From Dehalococcoidales bacterium (GTDB taxonomy: Bacteria > Chloroflexota > Dehalococcoidia > Dehalococcoidales > GCA-2688105): 9,120 nucleotides of DNA. The stretch is taken from positions 1 to 9,120 of the forward strand of contig DAOWJS010000016.1 of NCBI GenBank assembly GCA_030640255.1, written 5' to 3'. Positions 1 to 6,063 of the stretch are shown piece after piece. Each line of letters opens with the position of its first letter. Positions within the stretch are counted from its first letter, which is position 1. The notes beneath the pieces were generated by a model. That model was not told the origin of the DNA, did not search any database, and was given only the letters and a program-made list of their open reading frames with translations. The position numbers and the translations under genes were made by a program.

Positions 1-66
1 GACCTCTCCAAGAAGGGGAAGTCTAGCTTTGTCTCTTCAACCTAGGCAAGTGGTCGTCCAGCTTTA

Positions 67-143
67 TGGTGGGCAGTACTGGACTTGAACCAGTGACCTC
101 TCGGATGTGAACCGAGTGCTCTAACCAACTGAGCTAACTGCCC
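67..143 (-). tRNA. tRNA-Val (anticodon CAC)
   Basis: The minus strand folds as a full cloverleaf. It has a perfect 7-bp acceptor stem (GGGCAGT with ACTGCCC), a D-arm GCTC/GAGC, an anticodon stem CTCGG/CCGAG around the loop TTCACAT, a 5-nt variable region and a T-arm with TTCAAGT. The anticodon CAC reads the valine codon GTG. The body is 73 nt (71-143), followed by discriminator A (70) and an encoded CCA (67-69). A strong promoter lies just upstream at 156-184, so it is probably transcribed on its own. No U-rich terminator hairpin is visible in the 66 bases that follow it in the window. Confidence 0.96.
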
Positions 144-155
144 AAAATCGTATCT

Positions 156-184
156 ATTCTAGCCCAGAAAACCAGCTTTGTAAA
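156..184 (-). promoter_or_regulatory. Sigma-70-like promoter of tRNA-Val
   Basis: On the minus strand a -35 box TTTACA (179-184) is separated by exactly 17 bases from a -10 box TAGAAT (156-161). The expected transcription start is near 149, about 6 bases before the mature 5' end of tRNA-Val. Spacing and position are what is expected of a bacterial housekeeping promoter for a tRNA. Confidence 0.7.
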
Positions 185-288
185 GAGATTGTTTAGCCAT
201 TCTTCAATAAATCTTTGTGCCAAAGCTAGCTCAAGGAAAGTCAGAGGGACAAGAATAGCTGAACTGTGACCAAGCATTGTCTGTACAC

Positions 289-307
289 AGTAGCTCCTGG
301 AGCAACT
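289..307. repeat. Short inverted repeat between the tRNA-Pro and tRNA-Val genes
   Basis: GCTCC (293-297) and GGAGC (299-303) pair around a single T, and the outer AGT/ACT triplets extend the stem across an A-A mismatch. It lies in the 187-base gap downstream of tRNA-Pro. No T-run follows on either strand, so it is not a standard rho-independent terminator. It may be a processing hairpin or chance. I see nothing else in this gap apart from the tRNA-Val promoter. Confidence 0.3.
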
Positions 308-330
308 GCAACCGTCTCTTTTATATCAAC

Positions 331-407
331 TGGTCGGGGTGAGAGGACTTGAACCTCCGACCTCAGCGTCCCAAACGCTGCGCGCTAGCCGTCTGCGCCA
401 CACCCCG
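331..407 (-). tRNA. tRNA-Pro (anticodon TGG)
   Basis: The minus strand gives a complete cloverleaf with acceptor CGGGGTG/CACCCCG, D-stem GCGC/GCGC, anticodon stem CAGCG/CGCTG around the loop TTTGGGA, a 5-nt variable region and a T-arm GGAGG-TTCAAGT-CCTCT. The anticodon TGG reads CCA and, by wobble, other proline codons. The body is 73 nt (335-407) with discriminator A (334) and encoded CCA (331-333). It starts 119 bases downstream of the porB stop but has its own strong promoter. Confidence 0.96.
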
Positions 408-417
408 CCATACCAAG

Positions 418-446
418 AGTATAACAAAGCACCTATTGACGGTCAA
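418..446 (-). promoter_or_regulatory. Sigma-70-like promoter of tRNA-Pro
   Basis: On the minus strand -35 TTGACC (441-446) and -10 TATACT (418-423) are separated by exactly 17 bases. The predicted start, near 411, is only a few bases before the mature tRNA-Pro 5' end at 407. Both boxes are close to consensus, which suggests strong constitutive transcription independent of the por operon upstream. Confidence 0.75.
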
Positions 447-525
447 GGTGATAGCTAGCTGAGTTTTAATGCAGTTGGGATAGAAGTTGAATACTTTGTG
501 GGGTTAATCTACTTATCTATGTAGT

Positions 526-1470
526 CTAGTTGTTTTCCTGGAGCTCAGTAGTTGCTGCTTTTGCCTTGAGCCTTTCATATTCATCGGTGACCCGCTTCTG
601 GATTTTCTCTATGATATCGGGGGTCAAGTGCCTGAATCTGCCTTGTAGTTCAAAGTAGTCGGTAACCGGTCTAAGTTTGGGTGGAGCAACATTTAATCTA
701 TATCTGCCATTCTCCACCTCATAAAGGGGGAATACCGCTGTCTGTACCGCCAAGCGCCCTACCCTAACGGTTAAATCAGGAGCCGACCTCCAGCCGACGG
801 GGCAGACGGACAGGATGTGGACATAAGCTGGACCCGGGGTGGCGGCTCCTTTGGTCACCTTATCCATCAAATCAAACGGATAGCTGGGGCAGGCAGTAGC
901 TACATAGGGTATTTCATGGGCAACAGCAATAGCCGGCACATTCTTTTTCCAGGTAACCTGCCCGATGCTCTTCTTGCCGGCAGGGGCAGTGGTAGTAGAG
1001 GCACCGTAGGGAGTAGCTGAAGACCTCTGAATTCCAGTATTCATATAGGCCTCGTTGTCAAGGCAGATATAGAGGAAGTCGTGCCCTCTTTCCAAGGCTC
1101 CAGATAATGCCTGGAGCCCGATATCGGCGGTGCCACCATCGCCAGCAATGGCTACTACCCTAACGTCCCTGGCTTCCCACCTTCCTTTCCTCGTCATAGC
1201 CTTCAGCCCGGCCTCTATGCCAGAAGCCACGGCGGCGGCATTCTCAAACAGGGTATGAATCCAGGGAACATGCCACGAAGTCCAGGGCTGCGGTGATGAG
1301 ACTACTTCCATGCAACCGGTGGCATTGGCGATTATCACATTCTGCCCTAATGCTTTCATAACTAGCCTTAAGGCTAAGGCTTCACCACAGCCTAGGCATG
1401 CCCGGTGACCGGGGGCGAAAAGCTCATCCTTAGGTACCAAGCGGCGACCAATGGTAACATACTCTTCCAT
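526..1470 (-). CDS. porB: 2-oxoacid (probably pyruvate):ferredoxin oxidoreductase, beta subunit
   Basis: This is the thiamine-diphosphate-binding subunit, 314 aa, of a cytoplasmic enzyme that converts a 2-oxoacid plus CoA to acyl-CoA and CO2 and reduces ferredoxin. The TPP/Mg motif starts at GDG (110-112) and ends around DNEAYMNTG (138-146). The proximal [4Fe-4S] cluster of beta subunits is expected from Cys25, Cys28, Cys53 and Cys223, all present in typical contexts (ACLGCGE, TGCMEV, SVCPVGW). The stretch QRSSATPYGA (148-157) is typical of PorB. Its ATG shares one base with the porA stop codon (TAATG), so the two are translationally coupled. Pyruvate is the most likely substrate, but 2-oxoisovalerate and other 2-oxoacid enzymes share this architecture and the sequence alone does not settle it. 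Confidence 0.93.
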   Translation of the reverse strand: MEEYVTIGRRLVPKDELFAPGHRACLGCGEALALRLVMKALGQNVIIANATGCMEVVSSPQPWTSWHVPWIHTLFENAAAVASGIEAGLKAMTRKGRWEARDVRVVAIAGDGGTADIGLQALSGALERGHDFLYICLDNEAYMNTGIQRSSATPYGASTTTAPAGKKSIGQVTWKKNVPAIAVAHEIPYVATACPSYPFDLMDKVTKGAATPGPAYVHILSVCPVGWRSAPDLTVRVGRLAVQTAVFPLYEVENGRYRLNVAPPKLRPVTDYFELQGRFRHLTPDIIEKIQKRVTDEYERLKAKAATTELQENN

Positions 1471-2645
1471 TATTCTCTCACCCCAAACATCTCAAATTCT
1501 TGCTCGCTTCCTGTTTGCGAAATTTCTATACCTCTATTAATTATTTGTTCAAAACCGCCTGGGGAAATATCCCTGCCCCCTAATCCACCAATAAAGCTTA
1601 CTACCTTCGGCTTTTTGGCTTCATTATATAAGGCTGACTTAATCTCAGAGCAAACTGGTCCCCCATAACCAAAGGAAAGGGCTCTGTCCAGAACGATGAG
1701 AACCTCGGCATCTTTAACCGCTTGGCGGACTTCTTCAAAGGGGAAGGGTCGCCATAAGCGAAGCCTCAATAGTCCCACCTTTTTGCCCTCTTTTCTCATC
1801 TTATCTATAGCCTCCATGGCTGTCTCGCTGAAGCTGCCCATAGTTAACAGAAGCACCTTAGCCCCTTCACACTGGTAGCCTTCAACTGGGGAGTAGTAGC
1901 GCCCAAACAAGCCACCGAACTCTTTCCAACATTCAAGAATTACTTTCTTAGCTGCTTCTAGATTTACTTCCTGTGCCTTCTTTGTCTCAGTATATATGTA
2001 AGGTGGGCCGAAATCTCCCATAGCTACCGGTTTATCAGGGTCTAGGGGCAGGGGGTATTGATTTGGGGGAAGAAACTGGTCAACCTCGCTCTGCTCGGGA
2101 AAGGATATGGGTTCAATAACATGAGTCAGGTGAAATCCATCCAGGTGAACCATTACCGGAAGTAAAACCCTCCGGTCTTCAGCAATGCGGAAAGCGCAGA
2201 GCACATTATCAACCGTTTGCTGTCCGTTCTCAACAAATATTTGAATCCAGCCGGTATCGCGGACAGCCATAACATCGGAGTGGTCACCCCAGATACTTAT
2301 TGGCGCTGATAAAGCTCGGTTAGTCACTGCCATAACTATTGGTAGCTGCATAGATGAAGCCACATACACTACCTCGTGCATCAGCTCTAGTCCTTGACCG
2401 GCAGTAGCGGTAAATGTTCTGGCTCCAACGGCGGCGGCTCCGAGGCAGGCGCTCATTGCCGAGTGTTCTGATTCAACCGGAATGAAGGCGGCGTCTAATT
2501 CGCCATCGGCTACTAGCTCGGCAAGGTCTTCCACAATGTGGGTCTGCGGGGTAATGGGATAGGCAGCCACAACATCAACATTAGCTAGTTTACAAGCTAT
2601 GGCAATAGCTCGTGAAACCTCTATTCCTTCCCTTTTTGCCACCAT
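1470..2645 (-). CDS. porA: 2-oxoacid (probably pyruvate):ferredoxin oxidoreductase, alpha subunit
   Basis: The product is 391 aa, the usual length for an alpha subunit of the four-subunit enzyme. It carries the pyrimidine-binding half of the thiamine diphosphate site and the transketolase C-terminal-like domain. Visible motifs are YPITPQT (29-35), VESEHSAM (57-64, with the conserved Glu58 that contacts the cofactor), the TATAGQG loop, GDHSD and DGFHLTH. An open frame continues upstream to 2690, but I place the start at the ATG at 2643-2645. It directly follows a strong AGGAGG-type ribosome binding site and gives the canonical N-terminus MVAKREG. The gene overlaps the end of porD by 25 bases and shares one base with porB, so translation across the operon is probably coupled. 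A GTG immediately after the ATG is an alternative start. Confidence 0.93.
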   Translation of the reverse strand: MVAKREGIEVSRAIAIACKLANVDVVAAYPITPQTHIVEDLAELVADGELDAAFIPVESEHSAMSACLGAAAVGARTFTATAGQGLELMHEVVYVASSMQLPIVMAVTNRALSAPISIWGDHSDVMAVRDTGWIQIFVENGQQTVDNVLCAFRIAEDRRVLLPVMVHLDGFHLTHVIEPISFPEQSEVDQFLPPNQYPLPLDPDKPVAMGDFGPPYIYTETKKAQEVNLEAAKKVILECWKEFGGLFGRYYSPVEGYQCEGAKVLLLTMGSFSETAMEAIDKMRKEGKKVGLLRLRLWRPFPFEEVRQAVKDAEVLIVLDRALSFGYGGPVCSEIKSALYNEAKKPKVVSFIGGLGGRDISPGGFEQIINRGIEISQTGSEQEFEMFGVRE

Positions 2646-2941
2646 TCCTCCTCCTCTACCATAGTAATGGCTTGAGCCTTTGGTGGACATTCCCTAGCAC
2701 AGATGCCACACCCCTTACAATAGAATAAATTAGCTTCAAAATACCCGTCCTCGGTCTGTTCGATACATCCCTCGGGACAGAAGATATAGCACAAACCGCA
2801 CTTTGTACATTTGCTTTTATCAAAGATTGGTCTTTCTGACCTCCAGTCCCCGGTTCGGTATTGCCTAGCATTTCCCGGTTCGGTTACAATACAGCCAATT
2901 TCAAGGTCTTTCCAGGTTATCTCATTCTCTCGCTTGGTCAA
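2621..2941 (-). CDS. porD: 2-oxoacid:ferredoxin oxidoreductase, delta subunit (2x[4Fe-4S] ferredoxin)
   Basis: This 106-aa ferredoxin-like subunit carries electrons from the catalytic alpha/beta pair to external ferredoxin. Two complete CxxCxxCxxxCP motifs are present: Cys45, 48, 51, 55 and Cys75, 78, 81, 85, each ending in Cys-Pro. The N-terminal 40 residues (EPGNARQYRTGDWRSERP) match the typical extension of PorD proteins. The start is TTG at 2939-2941. It is supported by an AAGGAG ribosome binding site at 2951-2956 with a 9-base spacer, embedded in the last codons of porG, and there is no better start nearby. It begins 6 bases after the porG stop and its end overlaps porA. Confidence 0.92.
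   Translation of the reverse strand: MTKRENEITWKDLEIGCIVTEPGNARQYRTGDWRSERPIFDKSKCTKCGLCYIFCPEGCIEQTEDGYFEANLFYCKGCGICARECPPKAQAITMVEEEEWWQKGKE
2647..2656 (-). promoter_or_regulatory. Strong ribosome binding site of porA, inside porD
   Basis: The minus strand reads GAGGAGGAGG and ends one base before the ATG. An AGGAGG core sits about 4 bases from the ATG and 7 from the following GTG. The purine run also encodes the Glu-rich tail of PorD (EEEE). It decides the porA start against the longer open frame reaching 2690. Confidence 0.7.
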
Positions 2942-2947
2942 CTGTCC

Positions 2948-3517
2948 TTACTCCTTTACAGAAGTTTCATCATACGCCCTTTTTATAGTCTTCATATTTC
3001 TTTCCGCCAGGCGGGGGAAATGGTATTGCAGAGGTTCAAGCAAGGATTCTGGTTTAACAATATTGGTAGCCTTTAATAGAGCTCCAATCATAGCTGTATT
3101 AACAATAGGAACCCCCAATAATTCCTGGGCAATCTTGGTAGCATCAACTATAGCCAGGTGCCATTTAGCCCCAAACTCGGATTCAACAGCCTGAAGTGAT
3201 TGGGCAGTATTAATTATTAGCGTTCCCCTTTCTTTAAGCCCTGAGGTAACATTCACAATGCGTAACAAGCGGGAATCAAGCACGACCACTACATCAGGTT
3301 CGTCAATCTCAGCTCTTATTCTGATAGGTTGCTTACTATTTATTCTGAGAAAGGCGACAACCGGGGCTCCCCTCCTTTCGGCACCGAAGGCGGGGAAGGC
3401 AGAGGCATACTTACCTTCATTTATTGCTGCTCGTGCTACCAGCCCGGTGGAGGTAACTGCGCCTTGACCACCACGACCATGCCATCTGATCTCAATAAGC
3501 TCTTTTGCCTCTATTAT
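2948..3517 (-). CDS. porG: 2-oxoacid:ferredoxin oxidoreductase, gamma subunit; non-canonical start codon
   Basis: The gamma subunit of the four-subunit enzyme is about 180-190 aa. The conserved N-terminal region is all in one frame: IEIRWHGRGGQGA (residues 8-20 if ATA is the start), then SAFPAFGAERRGAPV (39-53) and DEPDVVVVLDS. The frame opens at a TAG stop at 3527-3529. Between that stop and the GTG at 3287-3289, which lies deep inside the conserved domain, there is no in-frame ATG, GTG or TTG. I propose ATA at 3515-3517, because AGGGGG (3523-3528) sits 5 bases upstream and this gives a full-length protein of 189 aa. ATT at 3494-3496 (182 aa) is the alternative. An automatic caller would probably truncate the gene to 113 aa from 3289. 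The tRNA-Arg gene ends 26 bases upstream. Function is confident; the start is not. Confidence 0.85.
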   Translation of the reverse strand: MIEAKELIEIRWHGRGGQGAVTSTGLVARAAINEGKYASAFPAFGAERRGAPVVAFLRINSKQPIRIRAEIDEPDVVVVLDSRLLRIVNVTSGLKERGTLIINTAQSLQAVESEFGAKWHLAIVDATKIAQELLGVPIVNTAMIGALLKATNIVKPESLLEPLQYHFPRLAERNMKTIKRAYDETSVKE

Positions 3518-3522
3518 CCCGG

Positions 3523-3528
3523 CCCCCT
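3523..3528 (-). promoter_or_regulatory. Candidate ribosome binding site for porG
   Basis: AGGGGG on the minus strand lies 5 bases before the ATA codon at 3515-3517 and overlaps the TAG that closes the frame upstream. It is the only Shine-Dalgarno-like stretch well placed for a full-length PorG. A weaker AGAGG (3508-3512) lies 11 bases before the ATT at 3494-3496. Confidence 0.4.
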
Positions 3529-3543
3529 AATTGCTACAAATAG

Positions 3544-3616
3544 TGCCCCTGGAGCGACTCGAACGCTCGCACCCAGCTCCGGAGGCTGGTGCTCTATCCA
3601 ACTGAGCTACAGGGGC
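3544..3616 (-). tRNA. tRNA-Arg (anticodon CCG)
   Basis: The minus strand gives a cloverleaf with acceptor GCCCCTG/CAGGGGC, D-stem GCTC/GAGC, anticodon stem CCAGC/GCTGG around the loop CTCCGGA, a 4-nt variable region and a T-arm GAGCG-TTCGAGT-CGCTC. The anticodon CCG reads the arginine codon CGG. The discriminator is A (3544). The next bases are CTA rather than CCA, so the 3' CCA must be added by tRNA nucleotidyltransferase, unlike the other two tRNAs here. It lies in the same direction between the stress-protein gene (59 bases away) and porG (26 bases away), so it is probably the first element of the por transcript. Confidence 0.96.
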
Positions 3617-3639
3617 ACTGATATAGGAACACTAATATT

Positions 3640-3669
3640 ATGTTATCATACGGCTAGTGAAGATGCAAA
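3640..3669 (-). promoter_or_regulatory. Possible promoter of tRNA-Arg and the por operon
   Basis: In the 59-base gap after the stress-protein gene, the minus strand has TTTGCA (3664-3669), an 18-base spacer and TAACAT (3640-3645), giving a start near 3633 just before the tRNA. The boxes are weaker than those of the other two tRNA genes. The flanking DNA is AT-rich, with other -10-like words such as TAATAT, so the exact site is uncertain. Confidence 0.4.
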
Positions 3670-3675
3670 AAGTAG

Positions 3676-4566
3676 CTATGCTTTTATCCCTAGCACCTTT
3701 ACCAATAAAAGAGGGGTATTACCGGCGTGTAGTATCTTATGAGTGATACTGCCAGAAATCCATTGTCTGATACCTGAGCGCCCATGGCTCGAAATAGTAA
3801 CCAAACGGATATTTGCCTCATCAGCGAACTTAATAATTTCGTGAGCAGTGTCCCCAACCCTCACCTCAGACCTCATAATACCCTTGGTGCCGGCTAGCCT
3901 TTTGCTTACCTTGTCAAGATATTCCTTAGCCTCTGCTTTCATTGATTCTATTTGTTGTTCAGCAAAACGAACATAGTCCAATCCGCCAACAGTATGAACA
4001 TGCTGACCAGGGGCTACTACCTGAAGGAGGACAACCTCTGACTCCAGTTTTTCAGTGAGTTGCCTAACATGGGGTAACACTACCTCGCCGACGTCAGAAC
4101 CATCTAGAGGAACCAGAATTCGGTTAAACAGTCCTTGGGCACCCGCTTCTAACTGAGAAGCTTTGGCTCTGATGAGCAGGATGGGCGTACCTGTTCTCTG
4201 GAGCACCTTATTGGCTACGCTTCCCAGTGTCCACGACATTATGCCCGACCGACCGTGAGATACCATAATAATGAGACTAACATCATTTTTCTCAGCGTAG
4301 TCAATAATTCCCTCAGCCGGTCTATCATCTAGGGCTACTGAACTGACTATTACCCTGGAGCCCACCTTTTTGATGCGATTCCCTACCACCTCAGCTATTT
4401 TCTCAATGTAGAGCTGATACATATAAGAATATTGGCTCTCCCCAGGTTCACAGATACCTATCAAAACCACCTCAGAATTGAACACCCCGGCCAGTTCTTC
4501 AGCGTAGGGAAGAGCTAGCTCAGCTAACTTTGAACCATCCAACGGAACCAGAATTCTCTTGTACAT
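3676..4566 (-). CDS. Universal stress protein, two tandem UspA domains
   Basis: This 296-aa cytoplasmic protein consists of two UspA-type alpha/beta nucleotide-binding domains, at about 1-135 and 147-292. Each starts with the hallmark RILVPLDGS (4-12 and 149-157) and ends with a TP(I/L)LL(I/V) strand. The ATP-binding stretch is recognisable in both as HGRSG-x6-GS (104-116 and 261-273). The first Gly of the usual GxxGx9G(S/T) pattern is Val102 in domain 1 and Ser259 in domain 2, so ATP binding is uncertain. The gene starts 29 bases after the transporter gene and is probably in the same transcript. Tandem USPs next to ion transporters are common, and a regulatory or sensory role toward the transporter is a reasonable inference only. 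The ATG start is weakly supported by AGGA/GAGAG upstream. Confidence 0.93.
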   Translation of the reverse strand: MYKRILVPLDGSKLAELALPYAEELAGVFNSEVVLIGICEPGESQYSYMYQLYIEKIAEVVGNRIKKVGSRVIVSSVALDDRPAEGIIDYAEKNDVSLIIMVSHGRSGIMSWTLGSVANKVLQRTGTPILLIRAKASQLEAGAQGLFNRILVPLDGSDVGEVVLPHVRQLTEKLESEVVLLQVVAPGQHVHTVGGLDYVRFAEQQIESMKAEAKEYLDKVSKRLAGTKGIMRSEVRVGDTAHEIIKFADEANIRLVTISSHGRSGIRQWISGSITHKILHAGNTPLLLVKVLGIKA

Positions 4567-4595
4567 CTCTCAGTTCCTAGCCTTCTAAAGTTTTA

Positions 4596-5960
4596 TTAAG
4601 TGTATCTTACCACTAAATAAAGGTGACTCACAGCGACCACCATAATCGTAGCCGGGATAGCATATCTGCAGAATCTCCCCCAACTGATAGGATAGCCTTC
4701 CCTCTCGGCAATGGCGGTACCTACCACATTGGCTGAGGCTCCGATAGGGGTAGCATTGCCACCAATGTCTGTCCCTAGAGCTAAAGTCCAGCTTAATGTC
4801 CGTAGGCTTAGTCCGTGCGTCTGTGAGAGGTTGGCAATTACCGGCACCATAGTAGCGGCAAAGGGAATATTGTCAACTATGGCTGAAGCAAAGGCAGAGA
4901 CCCATATGATAATTGGTATCAACAGTAGCAGGTTTCCCCCTGATATGTCTCCGATATACCCAGCCAGCATTTTCAGCAGCCCGGTTTCTTCTAACCCTCC
5001 AACACAGATGAATAGACCAACAAAGAAAAACAGGGTACGCCAATCCACCCCTTTAATAACATGCAGAGCACCCCTGTGGGCAGCCAGCAGCGTCAGGCCG
5101 GCGGCAATAACACCTATTATAGCTACGGAGAGCCCAGTTTGAGCATGAGTAACCAGCAAAATCACCACCAGGATAAGGATGGCAGTGTTTATCTTAAACA
5201 GGCGAGGGTTGACAATAGCTTCCTCGGGCTCTGGATATTGATTAGGAGACTCATTGGCATTACTTTGCTGAGAGGAGGTTAGGACTTTGCGGAAGGCAAA
5301 ATAGAAGAAGCCTAAGGTTAAAAGCATCCCTATCCAGGCAATGGGACCGGTATTAACAGCGAAGTCAGTAAAGGTGTAGCCAAAGGCAGTACCTATTATT
5401 ATGTTGGGCGGGTCACCACACATAGTGGCAGCACCACCAGTGTTGGCAGCAAAAATCTCAGCAATTATTATGGGAACCGGGTCAAACTTGAGCAAGCGAG
5501 CCAGCTCAATGGTCACTGTAGTCAGAAAGAGTAATACGGTGATACTATCAATGAACATTGACAGAAATCCTGAGAGCAGCATAAAGGCAATCAAGATGGG
5601 CACAACCTTGTAGTTGACCAGCCGGGCCACATACAGGCATAGCCAGCGGAAGAAGCCAACCGCACCCAGACCCTCTACCATGGTCATCATGCCGCCGATA
5701 AAGATAATAGTCTGCCAGTTTACCCCGTGAGATTCTACAGGTTGCTCTCCTGGTATCCAGAAACTCAGTTGCCCAAGCTGTTCAAGATTCAAAACACTAA
5801 TAACGGCGTCGGTGCTTTTTAGGGTAATAAGAAGGACAATTACTATAGTTAAGGCAGCACCAATAAGGGCGGGAATAAAGCGATGCACCTTGCCAATTAC
5901 AATAGCAACAAACATTAGCAGGAATATAGTAACGGCAAGGATTTGGCTTATGGCTAGCAT
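4596..5960 (-). CDS. ArsB/NhaD-family (ion transporter superfamily) membrane transporter
   Basis: This is an integral membrane protein of 454 aa with about 11-13 hydrophobic segments in two halves, joined by a polar loop around residues 228-254 (QQSNANESPNQYPEPEE). The two inverted-repeat signatures of the family are clear: ANTGGAATMCGDPPN (172-186) in the first half and GTDIGGNATPIGASANVV (396-413) in the second. FIDSITVL (137-144) and VDNIPFA (362-368) precede them. Members move Na+ against protons (NhaD), arsenite (ArsB) or organic anions. No arsR or arsA lies nearby, so a Na+/H+ antiporter-like or anion role is as likely as arsenite export. The start is ATG at 5958-5960; an in-frame TTG two codons upstream (5966) is possible, and neither has a clear ribosome binding site. 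A strong promoter lies at 6012-6040. Confidence 0.9.
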   Translation of the reverse strand: MLAISQILAVTIFLLMFVAIVIGKVHRFIPALIGAALTIVIVLLITLKSTDAVISVLNLEQLGQLSFWIPGEQPVESHGVNWQTIIFIGGMMTMVEGLGAVGFFRWLCLYVARLVNYKVVPILIAFMLLSGFLSMFIDSITVLLFLTTVTIELARLLKFDPVPIIIAEIFAANTGGAATMCGDPPNIIIGTAFGYTFTDFAVNTGPIAWIGMLLTLGFFYFAFRKVLTSSQQSNANESPNQYPEPEEAIVNPRLFKINTAILILVVILLVTHAQTGLSVAIIGVIAAGLTLLAAHRGALHVIKGVDWRTLFFFVGLFICVGGLEETGLLKMLAGYIGDISGGNLLLLIPIIIWVSAFASAIVDNIPFAATMVPVIANLSQTHGLSLRTLSWTLALGTDIGGNATPIGASANVVGTAIAEREGYPISWGRFCRYAIPATIMVVAVSHLYLVVRYT

Positions 5961-6011
5961 TATCAAACTTAATAGAAGTTAAACTACCCGGTTCAAGTCA
6001 AAAACCGCAGT

Positions 6012-6040
6012 ATTATACCAGAATTTCCCCTGGTGGTAAA
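6012..6040 (-). promoter_or_regulatory. Extended -10 promoter of the transporter/stress-protein operon
   Basis: On the minus strand TTTACC (6035-6040), a 17-base spacer and a perfect TATAAT (6012-6017) preceded by TGG make an extended -10 promoter. The start would be near 6005, about 45 bases before the transporter ATG. The spacer is framed by ACCAG and CTGGT (5-bp inverted repeat), which could be a weak operator or chance. It indicates that the transporter and stress protein are transcribed independently of the antiporter gene upstream. Confidence 0.75.
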
Positions 6041-6063
6041 GAAATAATTGTTCGCCTTGGGGC

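Noticed and set aside
1..66. Searched the left edge for a gene end, att site or terminator after tRNA-Val
   Set aside because: No coding motif, strong hairpin with T-run, or repeat of the tRNA 3' end was found.
2948..3289. A 113-aa version of the gamma subunit starting at GTG 3289
   Set aside because: It would begin inside the conserved domain and lose the GRGGQG and FGAERRG motifs that are clearly encoded upstream in the same frame.
4711..5142. Open frames of 100-270 codons opposite the transporter, antiporter and por genes
   Set aside because: They are antisense to strongly supported genes, carry no family motifs and lack ribosome binding sites.
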